Shown here piece after piece: positions 10,080 to 19,572 of a stretch of 64,000 nucleotides of DNA. The notes below the pieces were generated by a model. It had not been told where the DNA came from, did no database searches, and saw nothing but the letters and a program-made list of their open reading frames with translations. Source of the DNA: Bacteroidia bacterium (GTDB taxonomy: Bacteria; Bacteroidota; Bacteroidia; B-17B0; Aurantibacillaceae); assembly GCA_016787785.1 (NCBI GenBank), contig JAEUTO010000003.1, positions 124,001 to 188,000 of the forward strand, written 5' to 3'. Numbering within the stretch: the first letter of the stretch is position 1; each line of letters begins with the position of its first letter. A program made the translations under genes and the position numbers.

Positions 10080-12407
10080 TTGAAGCTAATTTACATATTC
10101 CTTTTTTGCCTGTCATCAGTTCTTATTAGCTCCCAAAACAAGGAGCTTGACTCTTTAAAACAATGCTTAAAAGTAGCCAAAGCAGATAGCACAAAACTGA
10201 GGCTGTATTCGCGCCTTTCAGAAATTTGTGAAGAAAAAGATATTCCTTTATATACTACACCTGCAATTTCTTTAGCCGAAAGTATCTTTAAAACAACTAA
10301 ATCAAATAGTCTTAATACAAATAGTTCTGATATTAATTTATCCGACCTTCCGCCTAAGGCAAAAAAAAGTATTTTAAACTCTTACGGCCGCGCGCTCAAC
10401 AGCCAGGGCATCTACGAAATTAGCCAGGGAAATAATCCCCAGGGCATAGCCATTTTTGAAAAAGCACTAAAAGTGCAAAGCGAAAACAACGATACCCTTC
10501 TAATGGCTGCTACACTTGGTAATATTGGCGCTAACCTATACTTTATTGGGCAAATTCAAAGATCAATGGATGCCTATCAACAAAGCCTTACTTTTTTTAA
10601 TGACATAAACGATAAAAAAGGCATTGCACAAACCTATAATGGCATTAGCATGGTGTATCGCAGCCAGGGCAATGTTTTAAAAGGCATCGATTATATGTTC
10701 AAGAGTTTAAAGATAAGCGAGGAATTAAAGGACAAAGAAGCTATTGCCAACCAGTATAATAATTTATGTGTTTATTATTTGGATGTTGAAGATTTTCAAA
10801 AAGCAAAAGAGTTTGGCGAAAAAAGTTTAGAGATCGCTCAAAAAAATAATTTTAAAAGCGTTCAAAGTAACGCTTATAATAATTTGGCTTATGTCTATAA
10901 AAAAAATGGTGATACAACGCGACTGTTGCAGTATTTAAATTTAAGTTTAAATCTAAGTTTGGAAGCCGGTAATAAAAATGAATTGGTAACTGCTTACAAT
11001 AATATGGGTGTTGTTTACAAAGACAAAAAAAATTACAAAGAAGCCATCAACTATTTTGAAAAGGCCTTAGGCATTGCCAATACAATTGGTGCAAAAGACG
11101 GACAAGCCAACTCATACACAAAATTAGGATCTGTTTACCTGGCCTTGAACGATAAAACAAAAGCCTTGCAAAATGCCTTAAAAGCCTACCACTTAAGTAA
11201 CGAATTGGGCACGCCTGTAGATATACGAAACGCTGCAGAATTGCTAAAAGACATTTATACAGGTACCGGGCAATATCAAAAAGCCCTTGAAATGACCCAT
11301 ATTTATTATGCTACCCGCGATAGCATCTTAAATAATAACTACAAACAGGAAGCCATTAAAAAACAATACAAGTACGAATTTGATAAAAAACTAATTGCCG
11401 ATAGTATAAAAAATGTAGAAGAAAAAAATATTTCAACAACAAAAATAGCGCTTCAAAACTCTGAGTTAAAACAACAGCAATTATTTCGTTATGCGCTTAT
11501 TATAGGGCTGGTTTTGATAACCGCTTTTTTAATTTTCTTTTATAACCGTTTCAGGATAACACAAAAACAAAAGAATATTATTCAAACACAAAATGAGGTA
11601 ACTGAAAAACAAAGAAACGAACTTGAATTAAAGAACAAGAACATTACCGAGAGCATTCTCGTAGCAAAAGAAATTCAGTACATTATTTTTCCTTCAGAAG
11701 CTGAACTTGCAAAAACATTTCCGCAGCACTTTATGTTCTTTAAACCCTGCGATATTTTGAGTGGCGATTTTTTATGGCTTAAAACAATAGAACAAAGAAC
11801 TTTTGTTATACTGGGAGATTGCACGGGTCATGGTGTTCCGGCATCTTTATTAACTATGTTCGCCAATGAGTTCTTAAATAAAATTATCGTTCAGCAAAAA
11901 ATAACCAAGGCTTCAGAAATATTGCAATTGGTAAACGAAGAGATCTACAATTACATTCAACGCAAACAAAAAAATATAAAAACGCTGGATGAAGGAATGG
12001 ATATTGGTATTTGCGTAATTGATAAACAAAAAAACGAGCTTACTTTTTGTGGCGCAAAAATAGATCTTTTGTACACGAGTAAACATGCAGGTTTAAATAT
12101 TGCCAATGGTAACAAACTGGTTTTGGGTAAAGAACTACATCCTGAAAAAATTTATTTAGAACACATCTTGCCTATTGGCGGTATTGATACCATTTACATG
12201 ACAACCGATGGTTTAAATGATCAGTTCAAGTACAAAACGAATAAAACTAAATTTGGTTTTAAAGGTTTTGAAAATTTTATCAAACAAAATAACAGCAAGC
12301 CTTTGGAAGAACAAAAACAGAGTTTACAGAGTGTTTTTGACGACATCGTTGCCCAACAGGTCCAAATTGACGATATTTTGGCCTTTGCCTGTAAAATATC
12401 AAATTAA
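10080..12407 (+). CDS. TPR-membrane-SpoIIE (PP2C) serine phosphatase, tandem copy 2
   Basis: The protein has 775 residues with a TTG start. Layout matches copy 1: signal peptide (ending LISSQ), TPR array, membrane helix (YALIIGLVLITAFLIFFY, about 468-486), coiled coil and SpoIIE domain. The segment from ITESILVAKEIQ through CDILSGDFLWLKT is identical to copy 1 in protein sequence, while the DNA differs at many third positions. The TPR halves have diverged and this copy has about 55 extra residues near the N-terminus. That is the pattern of an old tandem duplication with a conserved output domain and drifting sensors. Phosphatase metal ligands (LGDCTGHGVPAS, DEGMDIGIC, TTDGLNDQ) are intact. 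Confidence 0.88.
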   Translation: MKLIYIFLFCLSSVLISSQNKELDSLKQCLKVAKADSTKLRLYSRLSEICEEKDIPLYTTPAISLAESIFKTTKSNSLNTNSSDINLSDLPPKAKKSILNSYGRALNSQGIYEISQGNNPQGIAIFEKALKVQSENNDTLLMAATLGNIGANLYFIGQIQRSMDAYQQSLTFFNDINDKKGIAQTYNGISMVYRSQGNVLKGIDYMFKSLKISEELKDKEAIANQYNNLCVYYLDVEDFQKAKEFGEKSLEIAQKNNFKSVQSNAYNNLAYVYKKNGDTTRLLQYLNLSLNLSLEAGNKNELVTAYNNMGVVYKDKKNYKEAINYFEKALGIANTIGAKDGQANSYTKLGSVYLALNDKTKALQNALKAYHLSNELGTPVDIRNAAELLKDIYTGTGQYQKALEMTHIYYATRDSILNNNYKQEAIKKQYKYEFDKKLIADSIKNVEEKNISTTKIALQNSELKQQQLFRYALIIGLVLITAFLIFFYNRFRITQKQKNIIQTQNEVTEKQRNELELKNKNITESILVAKEIQYIIFPSEAELAKTFPQHFMFFKPCDILSGDFLWLKTIEQRTFVILGDCTGHGVPASLLTMFANEFLNKIIVQQKITKASEILQLVNEEIYNYIQRKQKNIKTLDEGMDIGICVIDKQKNELTFCGAKIDLLYTSKHAGLNIANGNKLVLGKELHPEKIYLEHILPIGGIDTIYMTTDGLNDQFKYKTNKTKFGFKGFENFIKQNNSKPLEEQKQSLQSVFDDIVAQQVQIDDILAFACKISN

Positions 12408-12415
12408 ATACAAAT

Positions 12416-12454
12416 AATACGACTAAAATCAGTAATTAAATATTTTGTCGTATT
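12416..12454. promoter_or_regulatory. Inverted repeat overlapping the -33 box of the DUF349 gene
   Basis: AATACGAC (12416-12423) pairs with GTCGTATT (12447-12454), and pairing continues inward through TAAAAT/ATTTT with one bulged base. The right arm covers the -33 TTTG of the promoter at 12444-12474. It may be the end-of-transcript hairpin for the phosphatase gene, an operator, or both. The geometry is seen; the role is inference. Confidence 0.45.
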
Positions 12455-12474
12455 AATTCTATATCCTATTTTTG
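12444..12474 (+). promoter_or_regulatory. Bacteroidota-type promoter of the DUF349 gene
   Basis: TTTG at 12444-12447, a 19-bp spacer and TATTTTTG at 12467-12474 fit the known TTTG/TAnnTTTG promoter of this phylum in both boxes and in spacing. Transcription would start near 12481, leaving a leader of about 14 bases before the ATG at 12495. Confidence 0.75.
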
Positions 12475-12494
12475 ATAGTACCTATTTAAAATAA

Positions 12495-14228
12495 ATGAAA
12501 ACTGAATTAATCGCTAAACTGGAAGAACTGCTATCGAAAGATGCAGGTGAAGTTGCTGCTAATGTGCGTGCTCTGCAGAAAGAGTATCAAAAACTTTGGA
12601 CAACTGAATTTGAAACCGCAAGACAAGCCTTTGTTGATGAAGGCGGTAAACCAAAAGAATTTGAATATCCAAAACAGGCCGAAGACCTGCAATTTGAGAG
12701 TTTAATAGAAAAACACACTCAAATGAAAAAGGATGGGGAAGCAAAAGTTGCTGCCGAGCAGGCCAAGAACCTTTCTATAAAAAATGAGATCATTTCTAAA
12801 ATAAAAGACCTTAGTAAATTAAGTGATAATGTAGGTGCCGCTGTTAAGATGTTGCAGGAATTACAAAGCCAATGGAAAAACACAGGCTCTGTATCGTCTC
12901 ATAAATACAAAGAGGTTCAGGCAGATTACAGTAAAGCTGTAGAAGAATTCTATTATAATTTAAAGATCTTCCGCGACCTGCAAGAGCATGACCTTAAAAA
13001 GAACTTTGAGCTAAAATCAGAATTGCTTGTAAAATTAAAAGCTATTCAATCGATCGAAAATATTAAAGAAGCAGAACGTTTGATAAAAGTTTACCGTAAC
13101 GAGTGGGACGAGATTGGTCCGGTGCCAAACAGTAAATGGGAAATTATTAAACAGGAATACAAAGCTGTTTTAGATGAAACTTACTCTAAAATAAAAACGC
13201 ATTACAACGGTATTGAAGAGAAAAAAGGAAATAATTTACAGTCCAAACTGGAGTTGATAGAAAAGGCTAAAGCGCTTGTTACTGCTGCTTCAGAAGGAAA
13301 TGTAAAATGGAACGAAACTACCGAACAGTTAATTGCTTTGCAAAACGAATGGAAAACTGTTGGCAGAACGACTGAAAAAGATAACGAAAAGATCTGGGCA
13401 GAATTCAGAGAAATTTGCGATACTTTTTTTGATAAGAAAAAAGAATTCTTTGCCGGGCAAAACGAAAAATTTGCAGCCAACAGGAAAATAAAATCTGATC
13501 TTATTGCAAAAGCAGAAGCTCTGAAAGACAGTACCGACTGGCAAAAAACAAGTACCGACCTTATTCGTTTGCAAGATAATTGGAAAAAATATCCAAGCAA
13601 CGGCGATAAAGAAGAGCCAAAATTATTTGCACGTTTCAGAAAAGCCTGTAACCATTTTTTTGATGCCAAAAAGAAACATTATGAAGATGTAGATGCATCT
13701 TTTGAAACTAATCTGGTAGCTAAAGAAGCTATTCTTGCACGCTTTATGGAATTGAAATTAAGCGATGATAATAAAGCAAACCGCGAACAGCTAAAGGCTA
13801 TTTCTGATGAATGGAATGCGGCAGGCATGGTTCCAATGAAAGATAAGAAACGCTTGAATGACGCTTTTTATAACCGACTGGACGAATTGTATGAGCAAAT
13901 GAACATTGATAAAACAGAGATTGCCGTTATACAGTTCAGAACTAAATTAGACCGCATGGTTGCTTCTGAAAATGGTTTTGATCTTTTACGTAAGGAATCT
14001 GATTTTCTCAAAAAATCTATTGACGAAATTACAGCGCGCATTCGCACCTATGACAATAATCTTGGGTTCTTTAAAACATCAAAAGGCAACACTAGTTTTT
14101 TGAAAGAGGTAGAAGATAAAATTGCCGGCGAAAAAGCAAAAATTGCTGAGTTAACTGCCAAGCGTAAATTAATTACTGAAGAATTGAACAAGTTACGCGA
14201 GACGGATAAAACCAAGACGGAAGCGTAA
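12495..14228 (+). CDS. DUF349 domain-containing protein
   Basis: The protein has 577 residues, is cytoplasmic and is highly charged. It is built from five or more repeats of about 70-75 residues with the DUF349 pattern (LQxxWKxxGxVxxxK ... W..F...C..FFDKKKxFF). Examples are LQSQWKNTGSVSSHK, YRNEWDEIGPVPNSK, LQNEWKTVGRTTEKD and LQDNWKKYPSNG. The C-terminus is a coiled coil (EVEDKIAGEKAKIAELTAKRK). Members are common in Bacteroidota and have no agreed function. It is preceded by a strong promoter and followed by a clear terminator, so it is a single-gene transcript. Confidence 0.85.
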   Translation: MKTELIAKLEELLSKDAGEVAANVRALQKEYQKLWTTEFETARQAFVDEGGKPKEFEYPKQAEDLQFESLIEKHTQMKKDGEAKVAAEQAKNLSIKNEIISKIKDLSKLSDNVGAAVKMLQELQSQWKNTGSVSSHKYKEVQADYSKAVEEFYYNLKIFRDLQEHDLKKNFELKSELLVKLKAIQSIENIKEAERLIKVYRNEWDEIGPVPNSKWEIIKQEYKAVLDETYSKIKTHYNGIEEKKGNNLQSKLELIEKAKALVTAASEGNVKWNETTEQLIALQNEWKTVGRTTEKDNEKIWAEFREICDTFFDKKKEFFAGQNEKFAANRKIKSDLIAKAEALKDSTDWQKTSTDLIRLQDNWKKYPSNGDKEEPKLFARFRKACNHFFDAKKKHYEDVDASFETNLVAKEAILARFMELKLSDDNKANREQLKAISDEWNAAGMVPMKDKKRLNDAFYNRLDELYEQMNIDKTEIAVIQFRTKLDRMVASENGFDLLRKESDFLKKSIDEITARIRTYDNNLGFFKTSKGNTSFLKEVEDKIAGEKAKIAELTAKRKLITEELNKLRETDKTKTEA

Positions 14229-14248
14229 TTAAATATTAAATTATCATT

Positions 14249-14283
14249 AAAAGATCTCTTCGCCAACCGGGGAGATCTTTTTG
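14249..14283. terminator. Rho-independent terminator between the DUF349 gene and gmk
   Basis: AAAAGATCTC (14249-14258) pairs with GAGATCTTTT (14272-14281) around a 13-base loop and is followed by T-rich sequence. It lies between convergent genes and can serve both strands. Confidence 0.75.
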
Positions 14284-14293
14284 TTTTAAAAAA

Positions 14294-14872
14294 CTAGTCT
14301 TTTATTTGTAAAAATTCTTTTACCAGTTCCTCTGCTTTAGCACAGGCCTCGGCCAAATTCTCGTTCAATATAAAAACATCAAATAATTCGGCGGTCTTTA
14401 GTTCTTTTTCAGCTTTTTCAACGCGGCGGGCTATACTTTCTTTACTGTCTGTACTTCTTGAGTGTAGACGTTCTTCCAGGATCTTAATGCTTGGCGGCAT
14501 CACAAAAACGGCCAACGAATCCTGTTTAAACTGATTTTTAAGGTTCAATCCCCCTTCCACGTCAATATCAAAGATCACGGCCTTGCCCTTTGCCCAAATG
14601 CGCTCTACTTCCGACCTTAAAGTGCCATAATGGGTTCCGGCATACACCTCTTCCCACTCCAAAAACTCGTTATTACTTACTTTCTGTTTAAATTCCTCCT
14701 GTGAGAGGTAATGATAATCCTTCCCGTTCTCTTCTACCCCACGTTTTGGGCGGCTTGTAGCCGAAATAGAGAATTCGATATGGTCGGGAAAGGTCTTTAA
14801 AATATGCCTCACAAGGGTGGTTTTACCCGAACCCGAAGGGGCTGAAAATATGATGAGTTTGCCTTTAAGCAT
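14294..14872 (-). CDS. gmk: Guanylate kinase
   Basis: The protein has 192 residues, normal for the family. It catalyses ATP + GMP to ADP + GDP in purine nucleotide synthesis. The P-loop IIFSAPSGSGKTTL is at residues 6-19, and the GMP-binding region SISATSRPKRGVEENGKDYHYLS and the lid follow. I chose the ATG at 14872 because the upstream TTG at 14878 lies inside the -7 promoter box TATATTTG. The gene converges with the DUF349 gene. Confidence 0.95.
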   Translation of the reverse strand: MLKGKLIIFSAPSGSGKTTLVRHILKTFPDHIEFSISATSRPKRGVEENGKDYHYLSQEEFKQKVSNNEFLEWEEVYAGTHYGTLRSEVERIWAKGKAVIFDIDVEGGLNLKNQFKQDSLAVFVMPPSIKILEERLHSRSTDSKESIARRVEKAEKELKTAELFDVFILNENLAEACAKAEELVKEFLQIKD

Positions 14873-14875
14873 TCG

Positions 14876-14883
14876 CAAATATA
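14876..14883 (-). promoter_or_regulatory. -7 promoter box of gmk
   Basis: On the minus strand TATATTTG matches TAnnTTTG. Its last bases almost touch the ATG at 14872, so the transcript would have virtually no leader. No good -33 box was found. Confidence 0.45.
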
Positions 14884-14905
14884 AAACAAATCGCCCGATT
14901 TCATA

Positions 14906-15080
14906 TTAAACCCGGATTATGCATTGGGAATTTGTTATGAGTATCAAAAGCCCAATAAAATATGAACTTTTGCAAATGAGGCATAGTAAGTACCATGGTG
15001 AATGAGCAAAAGTTGCCAAGCCTCATATTTTGCAGGGCTTTTGGTACGGAATAGAATTCCTAATGGATAATCCGGGTTAA
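14906..15080. repeat. 175-bp imperfect palindrome, possible MITE or long structured element
   Basis: Nested arms pair across the whole intergenic region: AACCCGGATTAT (14909-14920) with ATAATCCGGGTT (15067-15078), CAAAAGCCC (14945-14953) with GGGCTTTTG (15035-15043), AAAATATGA (14957-14965) with TCATATTTT (15023-15031), and AACTTTTGC (14965-14973) with GCAAAAGTT (15006-15014). ACCATGGT lies near the centre. TTAA occurs at both outer ends. The shape suits a miniature inverted-repeat element with no coding capacity, or a large hairpin RNA between gmk and the receptor gene. No gene lies here. Confidence 0.6.
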
Positions 15081-15160
15081 CGTTAATATACCATAAAACC
15101 TCCTGTCATCCTTAACTGTTACCATTAATAAAATAAAGGCTATAAAACCTGAAAATCTCG

Positions 15161-15168
15161 TAATTTTG
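15161..15168 (+). promoter_or_regulatory. -7 promoter box of the TonB-type receptor gene
   Basis: TAATTTTG matches TAnnTTTG and lies 13 bp before the ATG at 15182, giving a leader of about seven bases. The -33 element is not obvious. Confidence 0.5.
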
Positions 15169-15181
15169 CCTTGTAAATACC

Positions 15182-17707
15182 ATGAAAAAACTTTTACTTT
15201 TTATAGCCCTTATTCTCTCTTTTTCTTTTTTCGCCCAGGGACCTCCTAACGGTGGAAATAAAGATATGATGAAAGCACTTAAAGATATTAAAGGGCGTGT
15301 TTATGGAAAAATTATTGATGCCAAAACAAAAAAACCGGTAGAGTTTGCTTCGGTGGTTGTTTTATGGTACAATAAAGATAGTTTGTTGGGTGGTTCCTTA
15401 ACAAAAGAAAATGGTGAATTCAATATAGAAAATCTGCCTGCCATGGGCGGCTTTAGATTCAGGGCCACGCAAATTGGATATAAACCTTACGAGACCAAGA
15501 TCTACATTTCAATGCCAAATAAACTGGAGCAGGACCTTGGCGATATTGCATTTGAGATCGATCAAAAAATGCTGAACGAAGTTGAAGTAGTTACAGAAAA
15601 AAGTAATGTTGTTATGTCAATTGACAAACGTACTTATAATGTAGATAAAGATATTTCAGTACGAGGCGGCACCGCGGCAGACGTTATGAAAAATGTACCA
15701 GGTGTAACTATGGATGCAGACGGTAATGCGCAATTAAGAAATCAAAGTCCAACTATTTTTGTGGATGGAAGACCAACTAACCTTACCCTGGTTCAAATTC
15801 CTGCAGATCAAATTGATCGTGTTGAAATTATTACCAACCCTTCGGTTAAATACGATGCCAACACAACCGGTGGTATATTGAACATTATCATGAAAAAGAA
15901 TTTAAAGCCCGGTTACAATGGCATGATAATGGCTAACGCCGGTACTGGTGATAGATACGGCGGCATGTTAATGCTAAATGTAAAAGATGGTCGCTGGAAT
16001 ATTTCTTCTATGTATTCGTTTAACCAGGCTATTAATAAAACATTAGGCTATACTAAAAGAACACAGTTAGATAGCACTGGAAATCCCTCAGGTTATTTTA
16101 ACCAAAACAACAATACTAATTTTAAAAATCAATTTCATTTCGGAAGATTAGGAATTGATTATGGCATAAATAACCGTAACACTATTTCGTTGAACGGCAT
16201 GATCGTGGCCGGCGCCTTTGATACGAAAGATTACCAGGCTTATGAAGTATTAGATAAAAATTCTAAACAGGTATTAAATGGCGGGCGTGTAAATTTACAG
16301 AACGCCGCTTTCCAAAATTATAATGCCCAGGTGGTATACAAAAAAACCTATCCAAAAGCAGGAAAAGAATTAACCGCTGATGGAAGCTTTAATTATACCG
16401 ATTCGCATAACGGTTATTTGTTTACGACCGATACACATTTAAATCCTGATACGATAAGCATTCCAAACGATTATCAAAAAAATGTTGGTAAAAGTAACGC
16501 AAATCAATTCACCTTTCAATTAGATTATGTAAATCCAATAAGCGAAACACGGAAATTTGAAGCCGGTATAAAATCCTTTTACAAAAATTCGTTAAGCGAG
16601 AACAACACTTCTAACGCGGTTGCCAATCAGGATAATTATACCCGTGATAGCATTATGAGTAACCGTTACGTTATTGATGATATGATAAACGCAGCTTATG
16701 TAAATTATAACGATAAGATCTTCTGGGATATTTCTTATCAGGCCGGTTTGCGTTTTGAGCAATCGTATTACAAAGGAAATATTACGGATAAAAAACAAAG
16801 CTTCTCTTATAATTATCCCTCTTCGCCGGATGATATCTTAAAATCTTTGTTCCCGGGAATTTATTTTTCGAAGAAATTAAAAAAGAGCCAGGAGTTGCAG
16901 GTGAATTTTAGCCGCAAGATCAACCGCCCCAATTTTTTCCAGTTAATGCCATTTGTAATGTTTGCCGATAAACAAAATTACCGTATTGGTAACCCACAAT
17001 TAAAACCTGAATTTAAAAATATTGCAGAACTTAATTACAACAAAACATACAGCAAAGGCAGTTATTTAGGTTCCGGCTATTTCCGTTACGAGGAGCAACC
17101 AATTACGGATGTGGCATACCCTTCGCAATTTGATCCAACGGTTTTGGTTAACACAACGGTAAATGGTAAAAACTCTATACGTTACGGTATGGAGCACACG
17201 GTAAAATATACCTTCTTTAAAAATTTAGATGCCACATTAAATGCCAACATCTTTTACATTTATTTATACGGTCAAGTTGTGCCAACCGAACCGGATGTAA
17301 AAGCTGAAGGTTATGCTTACAATACAAAAGCTACTTTATCATATCGTTTCCCAAAACAATTAACTCTACAGGTAAATGGAAATTATGAGTCACCCCGCAT
17401 TTTATTATTAGGAGCAAGTAACGAAGTGTATTCTATGGATGTATCCTTAAATAAAATGATCGGTACAAAATGGATCTTTAACCTGCAACTAAGCGATGCC
17501 TTTAATACCCGCCGCATGGGCGCGCATTACGAAACGCCGTATTACACACAGGATCTTTCGAGAAGAAGAGAGGCCCGCTTTTTAAAATTTACGATCACGC
17601 ATTTATTTGGAAAAATGGATGCCTCTATCTTTAAACGCGGTAAACAAATGAAAGGTCTTGGCGACCAAAACCAGGGCAACAGCGATGGCTTAGATTTTGG
17701 AAAATAA
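15182..17707 (+). CDS. TonB-dependent-receptor-like outer membrane beta-barrel protein
   Basis: The protein has 841 residues. Signal peptide MKKLLLFIALILSFSFFAQ is followed by a carboxypeptidase-regulatory-like domain (about 35-120: GRVYGKIIDAKTKKPVEFASVVV). A plug-like segment (VEVVTEKSNVVMSIDKRTYNV, GGTAADVMKNVPGVTMDADG, VEIITNPSVKYDANTTGGILNIIMKK) precedes a long outer-membrane barrel. This is the OMP_b-brl_3 type of receptor, usually without a clear TonB box. The substrate cannot be told. No SusD partner is adjacent; folB follows after two bases, so they may share a transcript without a functional link. Confidence 0.85.
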   Translation: MKKLLLFIALILSFSFFAQGPPNGGNKDMMKALKDIKGRVYGKIIDAKTKKPVEFASVVVLWYNKDSLLGGSLTKENGEFNIENLPAMGGFRFRATQIGYKPYETKIYISMPNKLEQDLGDIAFEIDQKMLNEVEVVTEKSNVVMSIDKRTYNVDKDISVRGGTAADVMKNVPGVTMDADGNAQLRNQSPTIFVDGRPTNLTLVQIPADQIDRVEIITNPSVKYDANTTGGILNIIMKKNLKPGYNGMIMANAGTGDRYGGMLMLNVKDGRWNISSMYSFNQAINKTLGYTKRTQLDSTGNPSGYFNQNNNTNFKNQFHFGRLGIDYGINNRNTISLNGMIVAGAFDTKDYQAYEVLDKNSKQVLNGGRVNLQNAAFQNYNAQVVYKKTYPKAGKELTADGSFNYTDSHNGYLFTTDTHLNPDTISIPNDYQKNVGKSNANQFTFQLDYVNPISETRKFEAGIKSFYKNSLSENNTSNAVANQDNYTRDSIMSNRYVIDDMINAAYVNYNDKIFWDISYQAGLRFEQSYYKGNITDKKQSFSYNYPSSPDDILKSLFPGIYFSKKLKKSQELQVNFSRKINRPNFFQLMPFVMFADKQNYRIGNPQLKPEFKNIAELNYNKTYSKGSYLGSGYFRYEEQPITDVAYPSQFDPTVLVNTTVNGKNSIRYGMEHTVKYTFFKNLDATLNANIFYIYLYGQVVPTEPDVKAEGYAYNTKATLSYRFPKQLTLQVNGNYESPRILLLGASNEVYSMDVSLNKMIGTKWIFNLQLSDAFNTRRMGAHYETPYYTQDLSRRREARFLKFTITHLFGKMDASIFKRGKQMKGLGDQNQGNSDGLDFGK

Positions 17708-17709
17708 GT

Positions 17710-18063
17710 ATGACACATCAAATAAATATTGAAGGAATAAAATTGTACGCTTACCACGGTTGTTTGGAAGAGGAAGCAAGAATTGGCGCACATTACATTG
17801 TAGATGTGTATATGACCACCGATTTTAGCGAAGCTGCAAAAACAGATGATCTTTCAAAAACACTGGATTATTGTACCGTTTACGACATCAGCAAAGCCGA
17901 AATGGCCATAAGAAGCAAACTAATTGAACAGGTTTGCGACCGCATTTTCAAAAGAATAAAAACGGCTTTCCCCACCCTTAAAACACTTGAAGTTAAAGTC
18001 ACCAAGCTGTCACCGCCTATGAACGGGGACGTTGAGAGGGTTAGCGCAGTTATTAAAGACTAA
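17710..18063 (+). CDS. folB: Dihydroneopterin aldolase
   Basis: The protein has 117 residues, standard size. It converts 7,8-dihydroneopterin to 6-hydroxymethyl-dihydropterin and glycolaldehyde in folate synthesis. Seen: GIKLYAYHGCLEEEARIG with the substrate-binding Glu (E20-E22 region), LDYCTVYD, and the catalytic Lys in VKVTKLSPPMNGDVERVSAVI (K99). It starts two bases after the receptor gene stop and is followed by the pterin dehydratase and thiL, a small cofactor group. Confidence 0.93.
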   Translation: MTHQINIEGIKLYAYHGCLEEEARIGAHYIVDVYMTTDFSEAAKTDDLSKTLDYCTVYDISKAEMAIRSKLIEQVCDRIFKRIKTAFPTLKTLEVKVTKLSPPMNGDVERVSAVIKD

Positions 18064-18097
18064 TTTTCGGTTTTTAAATAAATCGTATCTTTAACAC

Positions 18098-18394
18098 ATG
18101 AGGCCAAAGGCATTTACACAGCAGGAAATTGATGCTGAATTTTTAAATTTAAAAGATTGGACGCTTAACGGCAAAAGTCTTTCTAAAGAAATTGCTTTCA
18201 AAAATTTTGTGCAGGCTTTTGGTTTTATGACACAGGTTGCTTTAGAAGCCGAAAAATTAGACCATCATCCTGATTGGAAAAATGGATACAACAAAGTTTC
18301 TATAACATTAAGCACACATGATGCCGGTGGCTTAACTGAACTGGATTTTAAACTGGCAAAAAAAATAGATAAAATTTTAGCGAATGGATTTTGA
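18098..18394 (+). CDS. Pterin-4a-carbinolamine dehydratase
   Basis: The protein has 98 residues. It dehydrates 4a-hydroxytetrahydropterin and belongs to the PCD/DCoH family. The active-site motif is complete: [27 protein letters not shown], with H56, H57, D59 and H74. Upstream TATCTTTA (18086-18093) is one base off the -7 consensus, just before the ATG. The 3' end overlaps thiL by 11 bases. Its position next to folB suggests pterin recycling; no aromatic hydroxylase is seen in the window. Confidence 0.92.
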   Translation: MRPKAFTQQEIDAEFLNLKDWTLNGKSLSKEIAFKNFVQAFGFMTQVALEAEKLDHHPDWKNGYNKVSITLSTHDAGGLTELDFKLAKKIDKILANGF

Positions 18395-19430
18395 CAACAC
18401 AGGAGATACCGAACTTTCTGAATTAGGAGAATTTGGTTTAATTAAACATTTAACACAACACATCGAACTATATCACGACTCCACCATTAAAGGAGTTGGC
18501 GATGATGCCGCTGTAATTGACAACGGCAAAATGGAAACCGTTATCTCTACCGACATGCTCGTAGAAGGCGTGCATTTTGATCTTACCTATGTGCCTTTAA
18601 AACATTTGGGCTACAAAAGTGTGGTGGTTAATTTAAGCGATATTTACGCCATGAACGCGGAACCGCGTCAGATCGTGGTGTCCATTGCTATCTCTAACCG
18701 TTTTAAATTAGCTGCTTTAGAAGAGTTATATGCCGGTATGTTACTGGCCTGCAAAAAATACAATGTTGATTTGGTTGGTGGCGATACAACCTCCAGCTTA
18801 ACAGGATTAGTAATAAGTATTACTGCTATTGGCGCTGCAAAAAAAGAAGACATTGTTTACCGCAGCGGTGCTAAAGAAAGTAATTTGTTATGCGTTACCG
18901 GTGACCTTGGTGGCGCCTACATGGGACTACAAATTTTAGAAAGAGAAAAAGCTGTTTATGTTGAAAATCCAAAATTACAACCAGACCTTGAAGGCAAAGA
19001 TTATATTTTAGAGCGCCAGTTAAAACCCGAAGCACGAAAAGATATTTTTGAATTATTTAAAAAATTAAAATTAAAGCCCACCTCTATGATAGATGTGAGC
19101 GATGGTTTGTCTTCTGAGATCTTACATCTTTGTACGCAATCTAACGTGGGGGTTGAATTATACGAAGAAAAAATTCCGATCGATCCGTTAACAAATGATA
19201 CCGCTATGGAATTTAATCTTGACCCTACCCTTTGTGTTTTAAGTGGGGGCGAAGATTACGAATTATTGTTTACCATAGATATTGGCGATTACGATAAAGT
19301 AAAAAATTTACCTGACTTTACCATTATTGGCCACATTACCAACGAAGCAAAAGGCCGTTTAATGGTTGCCAGGGCAGGCTCTGTGCACGACCTGAAAGCA
19401 CAGGGCTGGAATGCTTTGTTGAAAAAATAG
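18384..19430 (+). CDS. thiL: Thiamine-monophosphate kinase
   Basis: The protein has 348 residues. It phosphorylates thiamine phosphate to thiamine diphosphate using ATP. Family signatures: [10 protein letters not shown] (38-46), [47 protein letters not shown] and [10 protein letters not shown]. The start overlaps the dehydratase stop by 11 bases (translational coupling likely). It is the last gene of ordinary composition before the cassette-like island. Confidence 0.95.
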   Translation: MDFDNTGDTELSELGEFGLIKHLTQHIELYHDSTIKGVGDDAAVIDNGKMETVISTDMLVEGVHFDLTYVPLKHLGYKSVVVNLSDIYAMNAEPRQIVVSIAISNRFKLAALEELYAGMLLACKKYNVDLVGGDTTSSLTGLVISITAIGAAKKEDIVYRSGAKESNLLCVTGDLGGAYMGLQILEREKAVYVENPKLQPDLEGKDYILERQLKPEARKDIFELFKKLKLKPTSMIDVSDGLSSEILHLCTQSNVGVELYEEKIPIDPLTNDTAMEFNLDPTLCVLSGGEDYELLFTIDIGDYDKVKNLPDFTIIGHITNEAKGRLMVARAGSVHDLKAQGWNALLKK

Positions 19431-19442
19431 TTATATTTATTG

Positions 19443-19528
19443 AACCGAATAGGATGAAAAAATCACCCCAAGCCGACCAAAATGTGCAGACTGGGGTGAT
19501 AAAATCACGCCTATAAGGTAGTTATAGC
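19443..19528 (+). other. attC-like recombination site 0 (imperfect long hairpin ending in GTTATAGC)
   Basis: ATCACCCCA (19462-19470) pairs perfectly with TGGGGTGAT (19492-19500). Outside it ATAGG (19449-19453) pairs with CCTAT (19510-19514), leaving unpaired bases between the two helices. The structure ends with GTTATAGC (19521-19528), which resembles an integron R' core (GTTRRRY). That octamer is the exact complement of GCTATAAC at 20133-20140, as expected for the two ends of one gene cassette. It could also act as the thiL terminator, although it lacks a T-tract. Confidence 0.5.
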
Positions 19529-19572
19529 GCATTGCCGCGGACAGACATTCCGTTTAAAAAAAGACTTCGGAC

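Noticed and set aside
13202-13669. Long minus-strand frame opposite the DUF349 gene
   Set aside because: Mirror of a Lys/Glu-rich coding sequence; gives Phe/Ser-rich sequence with no family likeness.
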